Below are positions 1-12,261 of a stretch of DNA of 64,000 nucleotides, piece after piece. The position numbers and the translations under genes were made by a program. How positions within the stretch are numbered: position 1 is the stretch's first letter; each line of letters begins with the position of its first letter. The notes under the pieces were generated by a model that was given only the letters and a program-made list of their open reading frames with translations, searched no databases and was not told the origin of the DNA. This DNA comes from Sipunculus nudus (Eukaryota; Annelida; Sipuncula; Golfingiida; Sipunculidae). The stretch is taken from contig CM049306.1 in the NCBI GenBank assembly GCA_026874595.1, forward strand, positions 59,342,019-59,406,018. Reading direction: 5' to 3'.

Positions 1-59
1 AAATGTCATACATTATGTTTTAGGTAATTAATTCAGGTGATGATCTAATACACACAGGT

Positions 60-260
60 TTATATTCGTTTAGTTTATTCATGGCATATCTTCACATGCC
101 ATCAAGTCCTTTCCGGTTTTCCTGATACAAATAATATACTGACATCACCAGGATTAATTCCCTTCATGGTAGGCCTATCATATCCTGTTCGTTGCCTTTC
201 TCGTTCATATTTCACCTCTAATCTTCTAATTATTTCCCGAACTGACAGTTCTACGCCGGA
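60..260 (+). repeat. Dispersed repeat family 2, copy 1
   Basis: Landmarks: CATGCCATCAAGT, GGTTTTCCTG, TGTTCGTTGCCTTTCTCGTT and CGAACTGACAGTT. Matches 10,060-10,260 in the same orientation and 3,240-3,345 in reverse; a 5' fragment is at 13,730-13,800. Confidence 0.75.
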
Positions 261-2489
261 TCCTTTGTTGTTCCAACAAATTGACCGTAGTATAATTTAA
301 CCTGCCCTACCAACACAATACTGGCCATGTTATCTCTATGCTCCCGGATGTGGACAGTAGCTGTATTAGTGTAGCCTGGCAGTCACTAGCATGGTTCCCA
401 GCCTGCCTTGTGCAAGGCTCACGGAGGCATGGCACAAACCCTTACATCTTCGCCCCTCAATACACCACGGGAAACAAAACAGAGCCACTTGTTAGGATGT
501 TTACACGTGTTGGTTTGCTCGCTTTGAAACACCGTGTTTAACACTCGCCATTTGAAGGCAAATTTAAGAAAAATGCTTCTCCATTTTACATTCCTTAAAA
601 TAGGCCATCATATAAAATATTATATAAACTTTTTTCAGGGCAGGTATAAGAAAATCAAATTTATTATCGAATTTGCATATCCAGTATTTGCATATTGTTA
701 TTAAAAATATGCATGGTGGAAAATTTTAATATCAGTTTCCTACATCTGCTTGTCACTGGTCCTGTTAAGATGTTCTTAAAAGGCCAATTGTATTTCGAGC
801 TTTCCTCGGAAATTACTGTTTTTTTTTAATTTGTTTGGCTGTATACAGATGCCAAATTCAGTAATTATCTTAATGAAAGTTTCAATATTATAAATGAATC
901 TGCATATTTTGCATTGATCCACATAATTTTAATAAAACTATTATATTCACTATATTCACCGTATACATATGCATGTCATTGCCAAAACAAGGGCAGTTGG
1001 TATCAACCGTTTTCAAGACATTCATCTGTACAATATATACAAATATGATTGACAGTGATACAAGATTAACATTAATTTTAATATACGGTTTGGATACCAT
1101 GGCAACCAAGATAAATCTGTCAATAATGCTGATAATATAAAGAAATGCCCATGGGTCTGTTGATCTTATTTATAAACTGTTAGAATAAATACCAAAATGC
1201 AGGAAACTGAGGTGATATCTTTTGACGTATAGATTTACTACATTAACACTGCATCTTGTTTTATGCAAATTCATACAAAATGTTTTGAGGCTAATCACAT
1301 TTTTTTCCTAAATGTATTAAAAATGCCCCGCATTCCATTACTCCATTTTCTTCAACTACAATTGTATTCTTGTGAGAGGTCATGTGAATAAAGGTCATAT
1401 TTATTATATTTCCTCATTCCTTTGTCTAATATTTGTATATCAACAATTATAAAGGTAATGTCTACTTGGATGCGATGGCCAGTTCCTCAAAATTGCAGCC
1501 CTATGACCATATTGGAAACATATCAGGTGTGTCTGAAATTTATCACCACAGGTACTCTAAAAGAGACCGAGCCGTATAAAAAGGTGACGGTAGTATCTCA
1601 AAGGTTTTTGAGATAATGCACGCGAAATGCCTGCCGGCCATGCATTCGGGATTTAAAAGGAGTCTGAAATTTGATAGCGCACATCCCTTCATTGGTTTCA
1701 GTATACTGTCAATTTTTTACGGCAATTTTTTAATGGTCCTGGCCTGAGATGATGGTTTACTGGCCATGCAAAATTTTGGACCTCATAGGCAACAGTCATC
1801 CCTGTTAAATTAAAAAAGACCAAACATATTCTCCCTGACAGACTGCGCGATCGAGAAAATCGCCGATTGGCGGCCATATTGGCTTTTGGGCAGGTCTACA
1901 GCTGTCATAGACATGAATCATCTCTCTGAAAGATCAAATGCATTTTGTCTTAAATTAGAGAAAAATCGAATGTATTTTGTTAAAAAATAATGTTCCAAAA
2001 GAAAGCGCCCCGGACGTGCGCATGCTTTTACAGGGTTTATATGTAATCGTGTATAATATAGCAACAACTATTTAGGTCTTCAGCTCGGGGGCCTGGTTTG
2101 TGTAGGTCAAGCAATCCTATTCCAAATCTCATTGTATTATCCTATAACACAATTGCCTAAAAAAATTAATGATCCAATTCCTGGAGGAAACATTTTTTTT
2201 TCTATTTATTTTTCCACCTATAAAACCATCAGGTTGTGTGATTTGTTCAGAAACTATTGGCACTGTTAATTCGGCAGTGACATCACACATTGGGAACTAA
2301 AAATTCTAGAACTCATCTAAACCTAAGTGTTTCTGAAACTGTCATCCCTAAATTTTCAGGGAACAATAAAAACAACATGTTTTGCTGGAGTCATTTCTAA
2401 ATTTTGCCTGTGACGTCACATTTTGCACCAGCCAATCATATCAGGGCGCAGTCTCTGTTCTGGATGAAATCCCCCATGCACATAACACG
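261..2489. other. Non-coding sequence, nothing recognised
   Basis: AT-rich, only short random frames (for example 338-541 and 888-1,109). No domain, RNA gene or clear repeat seen. Confidence 0.6.
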
Positions 2490-3240
2490 ACCGCGTGCCA
2501 TTAAGCTTAACTAACCTGTATGACTTTGCCCATGAGTCTATGGGGATGCTAAACCCTAAATCAGTGACTTTAAATCTCTTTATTATAGACCCATTGTTTT
2601 CCAATCTGCAAAATATTACCCAAATTCGTTCAGAAGTTTTGGATGACTCTGTGGACAAACAAATGAAAAACAGACTCGTGTTTATAAATGTCTCTCTGAA
2701 GCCTTTACCAGACCGTCCCCATTAGATATCTTTAACAATTTTCACGATGTACATATCCTCCAAAAATATCAATCAATTCACTTGACCTTTTTTGTGGAAG
2801 GAGGGGCATGCAATAGACAAACGTGTCGGATCTTGAATGGCCACTGCAGTGTAGTTTTCGGCATGAGTGCCGTCTTGACTTAGACGTATAACCGTTTTCT
2901 GACCAATTTGAAAACCTACTCGTTATCTTTAAAATTTGATTTAAATATTGAACATGTCACCCCCTCTGGGATATATGCAACTAATAGACCTTTACTAGCG
3001 CCACCTGTCGGCGACGACAGACATTTAGTGCCTGTTATACCAGAGAGACAAGGAAGTTCTTATAGTCTGCTATATCTCACGATTCACGGTTATTATATAA
3101 ATGTTCGGTCATTTTCTTTCATAATCGATAAAATCGATTGTATTATCGCATAATTGAACACCTACGATTATGTATGCACATCCAAAGAAGTCATATCATC
3201 CTGATAAAATACTCTTATTCTCGAATGGTAAAATAATACA
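2490..3240 (+). repeat. Direct duplication, copy 1
   Basis: Similar in the same orientation to 12,262-13,520. The best-conserved part is 2,811-3,025 against 13,121-13,330 (contains CACTGCAGTGTAGTTTTCGG and ATAGACCTTTACTAGCGCCAC). The short open frames here are conserved only as DNA; I see no protein-like constraint. Confidence 0.85.
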
Positions 3241-3345
3241 GGTGAGTTATAACCGAGAAAGGCAATGAACAACATGTGATACCATCAAGAGAACTAAACC
3301 CTGTGATGTCAGTATATTCTCTGTAACAGAACATTTTGAAAGCAC
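3240..3345 (-). repeat. Dispersed repeat family 2, partial reverse copy
   Basis: The reverse complement contains GTTACAGAGAATATACTGAC, TCACATGTTGTTCATTGCC and TTCTCGGTTATA, as at 10,105-10,205. Confidence 0.72.
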
Positions 3346-4095
3346 TAGAATGTATATTTATATGATATATAAGCTTATGTATATATCATCATCGACTGTA
3401 TTACTAGAACAGCGTGTGTATTTCCATCAGTAGTTGTTGCTTCGCCCCAAAGTTAAAGGCCTCCGCTTGTTTGTAGGGCTTCCACCAGAGGTCGTTAACA
3501 GGTGTGAGGTTTTTGTGGTGTCTGAACTGACGTATACTCCCATATTGATTGATATCTGCAAATATATTTTTAGTTTTAAATGGAATAAATATATTTATAA
3601 AGAATTCGTGAGATTACACGGAAATAAAATCCTCAAACTAATCTTGAAGGCATCGTTCATCGTTCATATCCTCTTTCCGTGCAACTGAGCATCTGATGTA
3701 ATATCACAAAGATACAAATATAGGAATGACACTGTATGGGAACTGTGACTCTACAAGATATATCACTTCCACATTAATACAGGATATCCTGGTGGCTAAT
3801 GCACTTAAACAAGACAGCTTATCTTTACTCCTGATCGCATATCCATACCATCACATGCAGGCGCCAAAAACATACGTAGCGACATGTGACTTGATTTAAT
3901 CGAGCAACCCTAAAAGCATTGACGTCATTTCTCTGTCCCGAGAGTACATCCCTGTAATTTGATATACTATGGTGTTATAATATACCGTAATGTAATATAT
4001 ATAATATAATCCCACAATAGTTTGTGGTATGTGAGTGGTCCAAAAAAAAGCGTTGTTTCGTTCTTAACTTTCTTGCCACCAAACTCTGTCCGCAG

Positions 4096-4503
4096 GTATT
4101 TTCTAGCCTAGATTCTCTGGGTATTTTCTAGCCTAGATTCTCTGGGTATTTTCTAGCCTAGATTCTCTGGATATTTTCTAGCCTAGATTCTCTGGGTATT
4201 TTCTAGCCTAGATTCTCTAGGTATTTTCTAGCCTAGATTCTCTGGGTATTTTCTAGCCTAGATTCTCTGGATATTTTCTAGCCTTGATTCTCTGGGTATT
4301 TTCTAGCCTAGATTCTCTGGGTATTTTCAAGCCTAGATTCTCTGGGTATTTTCTATCCTAGATTCTCTGGATATTTTCTAGCCTAGATTCTCTGGGTATT
4401 TTCTAGCCTAGATTCTCTAGGTATTTTCTAGCCTAGATTCTCTGGGTATTTTCTAGCCTAGATTCTCTGGGTATTTTCTAGCCTAGATTCTCTGGATATT
4501 TTC
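4096..4503. repeat. 25-bp minisatellite, 16 copies
   Basis: Sixteen head-to-tail copies of a 25-bp unit (GTATTTTCTAGCCTAGATTC plus TCTGG), plus a partial last unit. Units differ at one or two positions (GTATTTT or ATATTTT start, CTAGG variants). There are no spacers, so this is not a CRISPR-like array. The paralogous inverted arm at 11,385-11,420 lacks the array. Confidence 0.97.
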
Positions 4504-4983
4504 GTTTCGCAGTAAGATGTACATATTTCTTACAATGGCAGCATTATTATATTTTCGTATTCTACACATGTTTTGTATTTATTTAATTTATAGCCAAGCA
4601 AGGACCTACTATTATCATGTTGTTTCAGTCTTAATTTTAGTCTTAGTGTACTGGCATACTTAACCTTTAATGATGCTGACCCTTATACAAAGTTATCTGA
4701 AAGGAACATTTTATCATTGAGGTATACATATATAGTACCTAATGTTTGCCATCTTGTCATATTCTCGCTATTTAAATAAGTGCTTTATTTATGTTTTAGT
4801 TCATTCCAAAAGTCTTCCATTATCTTATTATGCAGGAATGTATGTATATGCTTTCAGGGTTGTAAATTCTATGTGTGGGTTCGATGTAGAATCGTCAAAT
4901 ATGATAACATGATAACACGTGTAACATGATATAAATACCATGAGATATATGTACCCTGTATATTTTAAGTGATCTAACGGACT

Positions 4984-5342
4984 TGACATTCAGATTTTCG
5001 GAATACCAACCCAGAAATCTGCATCATAAAAAATCATGTCTCCACCATGTGGGGGTTCCTATTGTGGGAGCTCATACGCTGTTAACATTCGGCCAGGTTC
5101 ATTCGTGCCTAAGTGACTCTACATTTGTGAATATTTATTTGAAAATCTTGAATCCGGATCATGTGCTGGATCTACTATTAAGTCTAATCGATTCTTCAGT
5201 AATTGGCCCAGTTACGAAATGCCCTGTAAATGTCATGAGATTCCGTTCATGACTGCGTGAGTTATGTTCTGAACAAGCACATGCCCACACAAACGCGAAT
5301 GGGGATAAACGCAAACACACAACTGGTGGGGGCAATAAGTAA
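4984..5342 (+). repeat. Dispersed repeat family 1, copy 1
   Basis: About 360-bp repeat with landmarks in order: AGAAATCTGCAT, CCACCATGTGGG, TTCATTCGTGCC, CCGGATCATG, TCTAATCGATTCTTC, TTCCGTTCATGACTGCGTGA and a CA-rich tract ending near GGTGGGGGCAATAA. This copy also forms part of the left inverted arm. Confidence 0.85.
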
Positions 5343-5639
5343 ATGTTGATCATAAACATATTACTTACATAACCATGATATAACATTGGTTAACAGGGTT
5401 CGTTCTGTGTAACGCTTTGTCTTATCGAATCAACGTGATCCGGTGACCAAGCAACGCAACCTCCGTACAGGGTCAAGCTCTATTGAAACAATCCTTGAAT
5501 TTCATAGACAGCTCTCGTGTGTGGAGTATGCAAGCAATGTTTGTTTTTTAAAGGGTCCCAAGCACCTATCTGACCTTTATAAACTTAAGGTAATCCCTAG
5601 GAGCTTTCATAAAAATAGGCCAGTAAATGTGGATATCAC

Positions 5640-6030
5640 TGCACACAGGTTGCTTGTTTTGTTAATATCAACGTGTTTATAATATGTGGGGGCCTGCCAA
5701 AATAATCAAAACAAATTCAACATGAGCATCTGGGAGCAAGTCAGATAAGCCAGAGCTATGCACATGGTGTTTTGCAACAAGTAAACTTTCTGTCTCCGCA
5801 TATATGTAACCTACCACCTTAGGTTACATGTTTTTTACATTTGTCAACATTGCTTTGTTTACAAACATGTTGTTGATAAACAAGTTTACACATCCTTCAC
5901 AAAGGCCTTATAAGAACTTTTTGCAACCAAAAGTACCTTTAGAACATTAATATATCCACAGAGGAAGCCATAAATCACATCAATTCTTTTTTAAAAGGTC
6001 GGTGATTTTGCTCCTTTAATTTTGTTAGTG
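5640..6030 (+). repeat. Dispersed repeat family 3, copy 1
   Basis: Matches 55,590-55,735 plus 56,275-56,530 in the same orientation: AATCAAAACA, GCAAGTCAGA, ACCACCTT, TTTGTCAACAT, GATAAACAAG, TTCATTAATAT-type and AATCACAT landmarks. Confidence 0.7.
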
Positions 6031-6884
6031 CCAATAGATGGCGCTGTTGTCAGATGACATCGAGGTATACTCCCTCACATGAACCCCTAATTAAGAGCAA
6101 GAGTGGCCCATCCAACAATGTTATGTAATTTCGAAAAATTTAACTTAAAAGTTAATTTATTTGCTGCATATCTTGAATATCAAATAATACTAACTATTAC
6201 AGCTAGACGTTGCAAATCAAGGTAACTTATTATGGTCAAAAGTAATACAACACTTTCATTCCTTTATGCCTTTAATTGACCTTGACCTATTTCTTATTTT
6301 GGCGATGGACCATTCTTGTATTTGGTTTTCATGATTTCAAAGGATGGAATATTGTCGCATTAAATTATTCTAATGACCATCTTGAGGTTGTGATATAAGA
6401 GCACACTGTCCATTCTTGAATTAAAACAGATGTTTGTTACTCTGTTGTGTCTGTGTAAATGGCCTTGGTATCGTGCATTGTATATGTTATTTTTGGCATT
6501 GTTATAATAACAGAATAAAAAGAATGAAGATAAAATTAACAGATAATATAGCAAACAGATGAAGCAGAGGTTTTTAATACATCCTATGAAAATAATTATA
6601 TATTATGCTTAACCCTAGGTTATTGCATATATTTATATACACCACAAGTACTCTTCTGACATGAGAATTCTGTTATTTCCTTAAGCCAAGAGTGAATATT
6701 CTTTATAAATGTATCTTCAGCCTTAAGTTCTTGGGTTAACATTACCCATTTTGTCACAAGTAAATTATGGAATGTACCAACCTACTGGAGCCTCCATCTT
6801 ATTTTTACCGATAGGTGGTATTAGTCTATCTGGGCCCTAAGGTGCTCATATATTCTGATATATATATAACTAGGAATATGCATT

Positions 6885-7260
6885 CTCAGAAATGCAGGCC
6901 TCCGCAATGTGGGTGATCCTTAATGTTGGGCATTCCGCAAATTATGTTTTTATTCCTTTATTGGCCAATATTCCGGTTCGTTAGTGCATACGTTCTCCAA
7001 CAAGTGTTTTCATTCATTTATTTGTCCCATATTTCCATGTTCAGTCGTGCAGATATAACCTTATATATTGAATTCCGATTTAAGAATTCCTTCCTGGATT
7101 CGGACCATGAGCCGCATCCACACCAAAATATAATCGATTCTCAATCGGACCATCCCGAGGTGCGCTGCAAATTCCATGGGATGCCTTTCATGACTGCGTG
7201 AGTCAAGTTGTGAACAACGAACGTGGATGAACGCATACACTCCAGGCGGAGGCAATAAAA
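6885..7260 (+). repeat. Dispersed repeat family 1, copy 2
   Basis: Shares CAATGTGGG, CATCCACACCAAAATATAAT, CATGACTGCGTGAG, GATGAACGCATACACTCC and a final GGCGGAGGCAATAA with the other copies. It lies upstream of the TLR pseudogene. Confidence 0.82.
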
Positions 7261-7414
7261 ATAATACAATTTCCTAGGTAAGTTTTAACATTTTTAGCAG
7301 CGTTTCCTTAACAGCATATATCTAGTGGTATATCCAAGCCCACAAAGGGTCCCACAAAGTTAATGCTTTAATAAGTGCTTTTATTGTTAGCATGATATAG
7401 CTTTGTCTTCGACT

Positions 7415-7535
7415 CTTTCCTGGCGCCTTTTTACACGTTTACTGTTTGTTTCAGTTTTATTTTTAGGTTTTTATAAAATAATGTAATCTCACACTCTCCT
7501 TTATCTAGTTTGCACCTAGAGTTATGATGTGACCG
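7415..7535 (+). repeat. Upstream segment shared with the intact TLR locus (inverted)
   Basis: Contains CGCCTTTTTACACGTTTACT, TTTCAGTTTTATTTTTAGG, CCTTTATCTAGTTTGC and GTGTGACCGG-like sequence. It matches the reverse complement of 19,695-19,820. It lies about 500 bp upstream of the TLR pseudogene, while its partner lies about 2 kb upstream of the intact TLR in the matching orientation. Confidence 0.78.
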
Positions 7536-8001
7536 GAAAATGATTAGAAGCGCAAGAATTCAGGTGTGTTTCATTATAATTAGCTGCCCCAAGGTGGTTG
7601 CTGATTTATTTTTTCATCTTTGCCTGCTTTTTTTGCGATTGTTTCTTTGTATAAATAATACGATGAGGAAAACTGTCTATATGTGTGTATGTGTGTATAC
7701 ATACATATTACTGGTCGGAAATGGTTGTAAAATCATGTTCGATGATTGAAAGAAAGCAATCACAAATAATCGATTATTAATAGTCATGTTTCTTCTATAT
7801 TATTTGAAATGTGTATTTTGGAATTATACCTAAAACGTTGACTAATTCCGTCTGAAATTTTGCAGAAAGATAAAGGCCAAGTTGGTGACACTCGTTCGCT
7901 GCACAATGTTAAGTTTTAATGTAATTGACTTGCAGTCAAATACCCTGTACATAGCACAGCAGTTTCAAACCACAGGTCATTTATGCATTGTCTTATTTTA
8001 G

Positions 8002-9565
8002 GAACACCTTTACGGAGATTCAATATGATTTATATTTCTTCTAACATAGTCTTTGTTTGGTCAATCTTAATTGTATGTACGGTTGCAAAACGCTATAATT
8101 GTTCCCCGTGTGTCTGCACAATCGACACTGGCGGCATCTTCGTGGACTGTAGCAAAAAAGGACTTCAGGGCATACCTCTAAAACTTTGTCAAGATAACGT
8201 AACGAAGTTTTTACTCGCTGAAAAACAATACCGAGCGGATTAAGAACGGAAGTTTCATCAAATGTATTAATTTGCGAAAACTGATCTTGCACAGTTCTGA
8301 AATCCAAACTCTTGACAAGGGGAGCATTCGAAGAACCCGCTCAGGTACGGTATCTCGATCTCTGGATGGGACAATCATCTTAGAACAGAGCCTGCCCCTT
8401 TGAATATGTCGGGTGTCATGTCACCACTCGTAAATTTAGAAAAATTGAACATGTCATTTAATTACATCTAGGCAATAATAAGTATATAGCTTTAACAACA
8501 CTGATGCAGTCATTGCCAAAGGGACGGTTAAATGAACTGATCTTGGCATATGTGTCATCGGACGGAGTGTTTCGAAGAAATGACATCACGGTTGTCCTTT
8601 TAAAATCTATCAAGCCGCCATTACTGAAAATACTTGATAGATCCCACAGTCCCTCCTTGATTGTACACCAAAGCTAGAAAAACTGTACCTACATGTAAAC
8701 CATCTTCCGCAATTCGCATTAATCTGGTCCTTGGTCATCTTAAAGTAATGGATATAAGCGTTTTAATTACGAAACTGAACGGAAGTTCTCTATACGATGA
8801 CGGCAAAATGTTTTCATGGCCATCAGTGGAATACTGTTGGGGGATAATGAAATATGGTCTATGAAAACTGCTCAGGAAAATAGAAGAAGTAATAGATAGT
8901 AAATTTCCATCCCTACCTGCAAACCTGACTGTTTTAGATGCCCATAATGTAAAAACTTCGGTACAATCAAGACCAGTGGCGGATTATATCTGAACAACAC
9001 AAACCACCCACAAAATGTATTTATCAGACTAGCCAACAATAGAGCTTTATGGGTACGATAGAAACATGTTATCCTGCCACTTGCCTTCACCTTGACTTAA
9101 CCTACAACAGTACCATAAATGTGTCCCAACATTCTTTTGGTAAAAGCTTAGCGGCAGCGACTTTTTTTCAATTTGGCAATCAACAATCTTGGTGAGTTTA
9201 TACCGCATAGTGGTGGTCTTTTAGCATATTTTCAAATTTTAAAATACCTGGATCTTACCTCCAACAATATATTTTATGTATCGCCTTGTGTTTTTAACGG
9301 TACCGTTGCACAGCCATGGAAAGTCCTGATTTTGAGAAACAACTATTTGCTTGACATTCCAACTGGCATTAACGCTCTAAAAAGTCTTTTGACGTTTAAT
9401 TTCTCATACAACAGATTTATGTACCTGGACACAATAGTTTTATCACAACTTACTATTTTAATTAAAAGGATCAAGGGGGAAGGAAAGGCATTTTGACTTG
9501 ACTTGAGCGGCAACCCGTTGGAATGTTCATGCCGTTCTTTGCATATTCTCAGGTGGCTATTTACA
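8002..9565 (+). pseudogene. Toll-like receptor pseudogene, ectodomain only, many frameshifts
   Basis: Translation in shifting frames follows the intact TLR at 15,356-17,725 from its start to the C-terminal LRR cap. The first frame (ATG at 8,025) gives a signal peptide and N-terminal cysteine cap like the intact gene, then breaks near 8,225 where the intact gene continues into its first LRRs. Further shifts and stops occur near 8,320 and 8,470, through 8,640-8,900, and at 9,494. The stretch 9,173-9,565 closely matches intact residues of about 407-540. Similarity stops at about 9,565, just inside the LRRCT cap; no transmembrane or TIR sequence follows. The matching upstream splice site and non-coding upstream similarity (from about 7,945) show a DNA-level duplication. 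Convergent with the intact gene, about 5.8 kb between their 3' ends. Confidence 0.93.
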
Positions 9566-9978
9566 ACGAGTGTCACTTGGCAGGCGTTTCCTTTTGCTCA
9601 GTATTCGCACTGCCATAATTTGCAAGTACGTTCCATTTATTGTTTAACAGATCTAAAGCGTAATCATATTTCTATACGTCTTTGCATTTGTGTTTGAGAA
9701 AACGACGATGTCATTAATTTTTATCCATATATAACTACAACTGTACCAATGGCACCTTCGTTTTCATGTAATTACACATTCGAGAAATCTGAACTTCTGT
9801 AAATATTATGCTATATTACATACTTTTCTTTGTAAATATCATACATAAGACTTGGCAGGCATTTCTCTTCTACTACGTATACGCACTCTTATTTTCAGGA
9901 CAAAGGCAGTTTATAATTCCATGAGCAGTTCTGTTTCGGAACCCGTGACAGCCCTACAGATGTGGAGGAAGCCCTATT

Positions 9979-10042
<64 letters not shown>
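9979..10042. repeat. Compound (AC)n(AT)n microsatellite
   Basis: Pure dinucleotide tract, AC then AT. Overlapping open frames are products of the repeat. Confidence 0.97.
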
Positions 10043-10045
<3 letters not shown>

Positions 10046-10059
10046 TATTTGTTGGGTTC

Positions 10060-10260
10060 ATACAAGGCATATTATCACCTGCCATCAAGTGCTTTTAGTT
10101 TTTTTTTCTGTTACAGAGGATATACGGATAAACCGGGTTTAAGTCTTTGTATGGCATCACATGCTGTTCATTGCCTATCTCGTTTATATTCCTGTAATCA
10201 TTTCTCGTTCATAATCTGTAGCAATATACCATTCGTGAATTATTACCAGAACTGACAGTT
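10060..10260 (+). repeat. Dispersed repeat family 2, copy 3
   Basis: Contains CCTGCCATCAAGTGC, TGTTACAGAGGATATACGG, GGCATCACATGCTGTTCATT and AGAACTGACAGTTAT. Directly follows a (CA)(TA) microsatellite. Confidence 0.75.
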
Positions 10261-10642
10261 ATCCTGTAGTATATACATTGTTGTTGTGAATATACGTGTA
10301 TGTGAGATTGCCCACCCTGGCTTTTAATTAGGGGATCAAATAAGAGAGTATAACAGGATGTCATCTGTCAACCGCGCCATTTATAATGGCATTAACAAAA
10401 GGTACAACAAACATTGTTTGGTAACCCAGAAAATGTTTCCGTGTATACGTAGGTTTAATAAGGCAAAGACAAAACCTTGCAAAAGCTAAAGCATATAACA
10501 ATCCATGTTAACACGTGTTATATCATGGTTATGTTTGTAATATGTTTATGATCTAATCTGGAACTCACATTATTTTTATTACGCAGACGTATCATATATA
10601 ATATTCGTAAATTCATGACTGCAGTTTTCCCTTTTTAGTCAA

Positions 10643-10930
10643 TGATGTTGGTACTTATTGCTTCCGCCAGACTGGAGGGCGAGCGTGTGTGTGTGTGTGT
10701 GTGTGTTTGTTCACAACATATAACTCATGCAGTCTTGAACGGAATTTCATTAAGGGGAATGGGCCACTAGAGAATCGATTAGATTTCATTGTGGATCCGG
10801 AACATGATCCGGATTCAGGAACGTCTCTTTGGCACGAATGAACCTGGGAATATGGGCCGAATAAGTGAATCCACACTTTTCTAACCATTGCAGATTTCTA
10901 GTTTGGTGTTGCGATAATCTGAATGTCACG
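10643..10930 (-). repeat. Dispersed repeat family 1, copy 3
   Basis: Reverse orientation: TTGCTTCCGCCAGACTGGAG, a GT tract, TGTTCACAACATATAACTCA, CATGATCCGGATTCAGGAAC, GCAGATTTCTAGTT. Part of the right inverted arm. Confidence 0.85.
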
Positions 10931-11189
10931 TCACCTAGGTTAATAAAAAAATAGCGGACATATATCTAGTGATATGTTATCATGTTGCACATGTTATCAT
11001 GTTTTCATGTTGCACCGTTTTACGATTCTACACAGGTCCCTCACATAGAACCCTGTTACCCCATGAAAGCATAAATAAATATCTGCATAATAAGATAATG
11101 GTAGATTCTTGGAATAAACTAAAACATAAATGCAGCACATATCTTAATACTTAATATCGAGAATATATATTGAAGATGGCAAGTATTTA

Positions 11190-11190
<1 letters not shown>

Positions 11191-11234
<44 letters not shown>
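11191..11234. repeat. (TA)n microsatellite
   Basis: Pure TA tract within the right inverted arm. Confidence 0.97.
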
Positions 11235-11239
<5 letters not shown>

Positions 11240-12063
11240 TAAAATGATTTGTTCATAGAACTTGTTATAAGGGTATGACATAATCTATATAGGAGGCAGC
11301 CGATCCCAAAGAACATGTCTGTATTACTACAACATAATAAAACTGCCAATATAAAAAATATGTACAGCTAACTAAAGTTAACGAAAACAAGGCGAAGACG
11401 GCGTCCAGGTGAGAATTTATATGCGGAGAGAGTCTAATGGCAAGAAAGTTGAGAGCGGAATAACGCCTTTTGGACCACGCCAAAAGCCACATATTATAAT
11501 AGGATTATATTATACTATATTATAACACCAAAGTATAATAAATAATATTATTAGATTATAGAGATATACCCGCGGGACAGTGATATAAAGTGCATTCTTT
11601 GAGAGCTGTTTGATTAAATCCAGTCACATGTCATTGCGTCTGTTTCTAGCGCCTGTATGTAATGGTATGAATAAACTGGAAAAATTATCATTTTTTTTTG
11701 TGCTACCAAGATTTCATTTAAAACTGTAGAAGTGATTTATTGTAGTATCATAGTCCCAATGTCTATATTTGTATCAATGTACTCATACATACATCAGACG
11801 CCGAGTTGCACGAGCACACGGCTATTACTGATGACCCATGCGCTGAGGATTAGTTTGACTACGTCACTTCCGCGTAATATCACGAATTCTTAATAAATAC
11901 ATGTATACGTTTTCCATTTCAAACAAATCAAATACAACAATAGCCTCATTCCTGTCAATGACCTCTGGTGGATGTTCAACAAACTAGCAGGTACCATTAA
12001 CTTTGGTGCGAAACTACAATTATTGATGGAAATAAATTCACACATTATGTTTTAGTAATTCAG

Positions 12064-12068
<5 letters not shown>

Positions 12069-12116
<48 letters not shown>

Positions 12117-12146
12117 GTGTGTGTGTGTGTCTGTGTGTGTGTGTGT
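12069..12146. repeat. (AT)n(GT)n microsatellite
   Basis: AT tract followed by an imperfect GT tract, just outside the right inverted arm. Confidence 0.96.
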
Positions 12147-12261
12147 AATATCTTATACAGATGTAGTTGTGGTTTAATTTCAAGTACCGTAGCGCTCATT
12201 GCCACGTGACCTTTTTTGGCCGATGCGTGTATTGTAAGTCACGTCCGGGGTTTGGGGGTTG

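Larger units (their letters stand above)
3425..5455 (+). repeat. Inverted duplication, left arm
   Basis: Collinear with the reverse complement of 10,440-12,030. Matching blocks include 3,425-3,530 with 11,930-12,025, 3,836-4,095 with 11,395-11,670, 4,498-4,580 with 11,270-11,385, 4,780-4,960 with 10,960-11,140, and 4,984-5,390 with 10,530-10,935. Divergence is moderate with indels. The minisatellite is private to this arm. Confidence 0.85.
10440..12030 (-). repeat. Inverted duplication, right arm
   Basis: Reverse-complement partner of 3,425-5,455. It lacks the 25-bp minisatellite but has its own AT microsatellite (11,191-11,234) and a GT tract near 10,685. The 5-kb spacer between the arms contains the TLR pseudogene. 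Confidence 0.85.

Noticed and set aside
2908-3153. Open frame in a duplicated block
   Set aside because: The block is conserved at 13,121-13,330 but the reading frame is not, so this is a DNA repeat and not a gene.
4096-4503. CRISPR-like regular repeat
   Set aside because: Units are contiguous with no spacers, in a eukaryotic context; it is a minisatellite.
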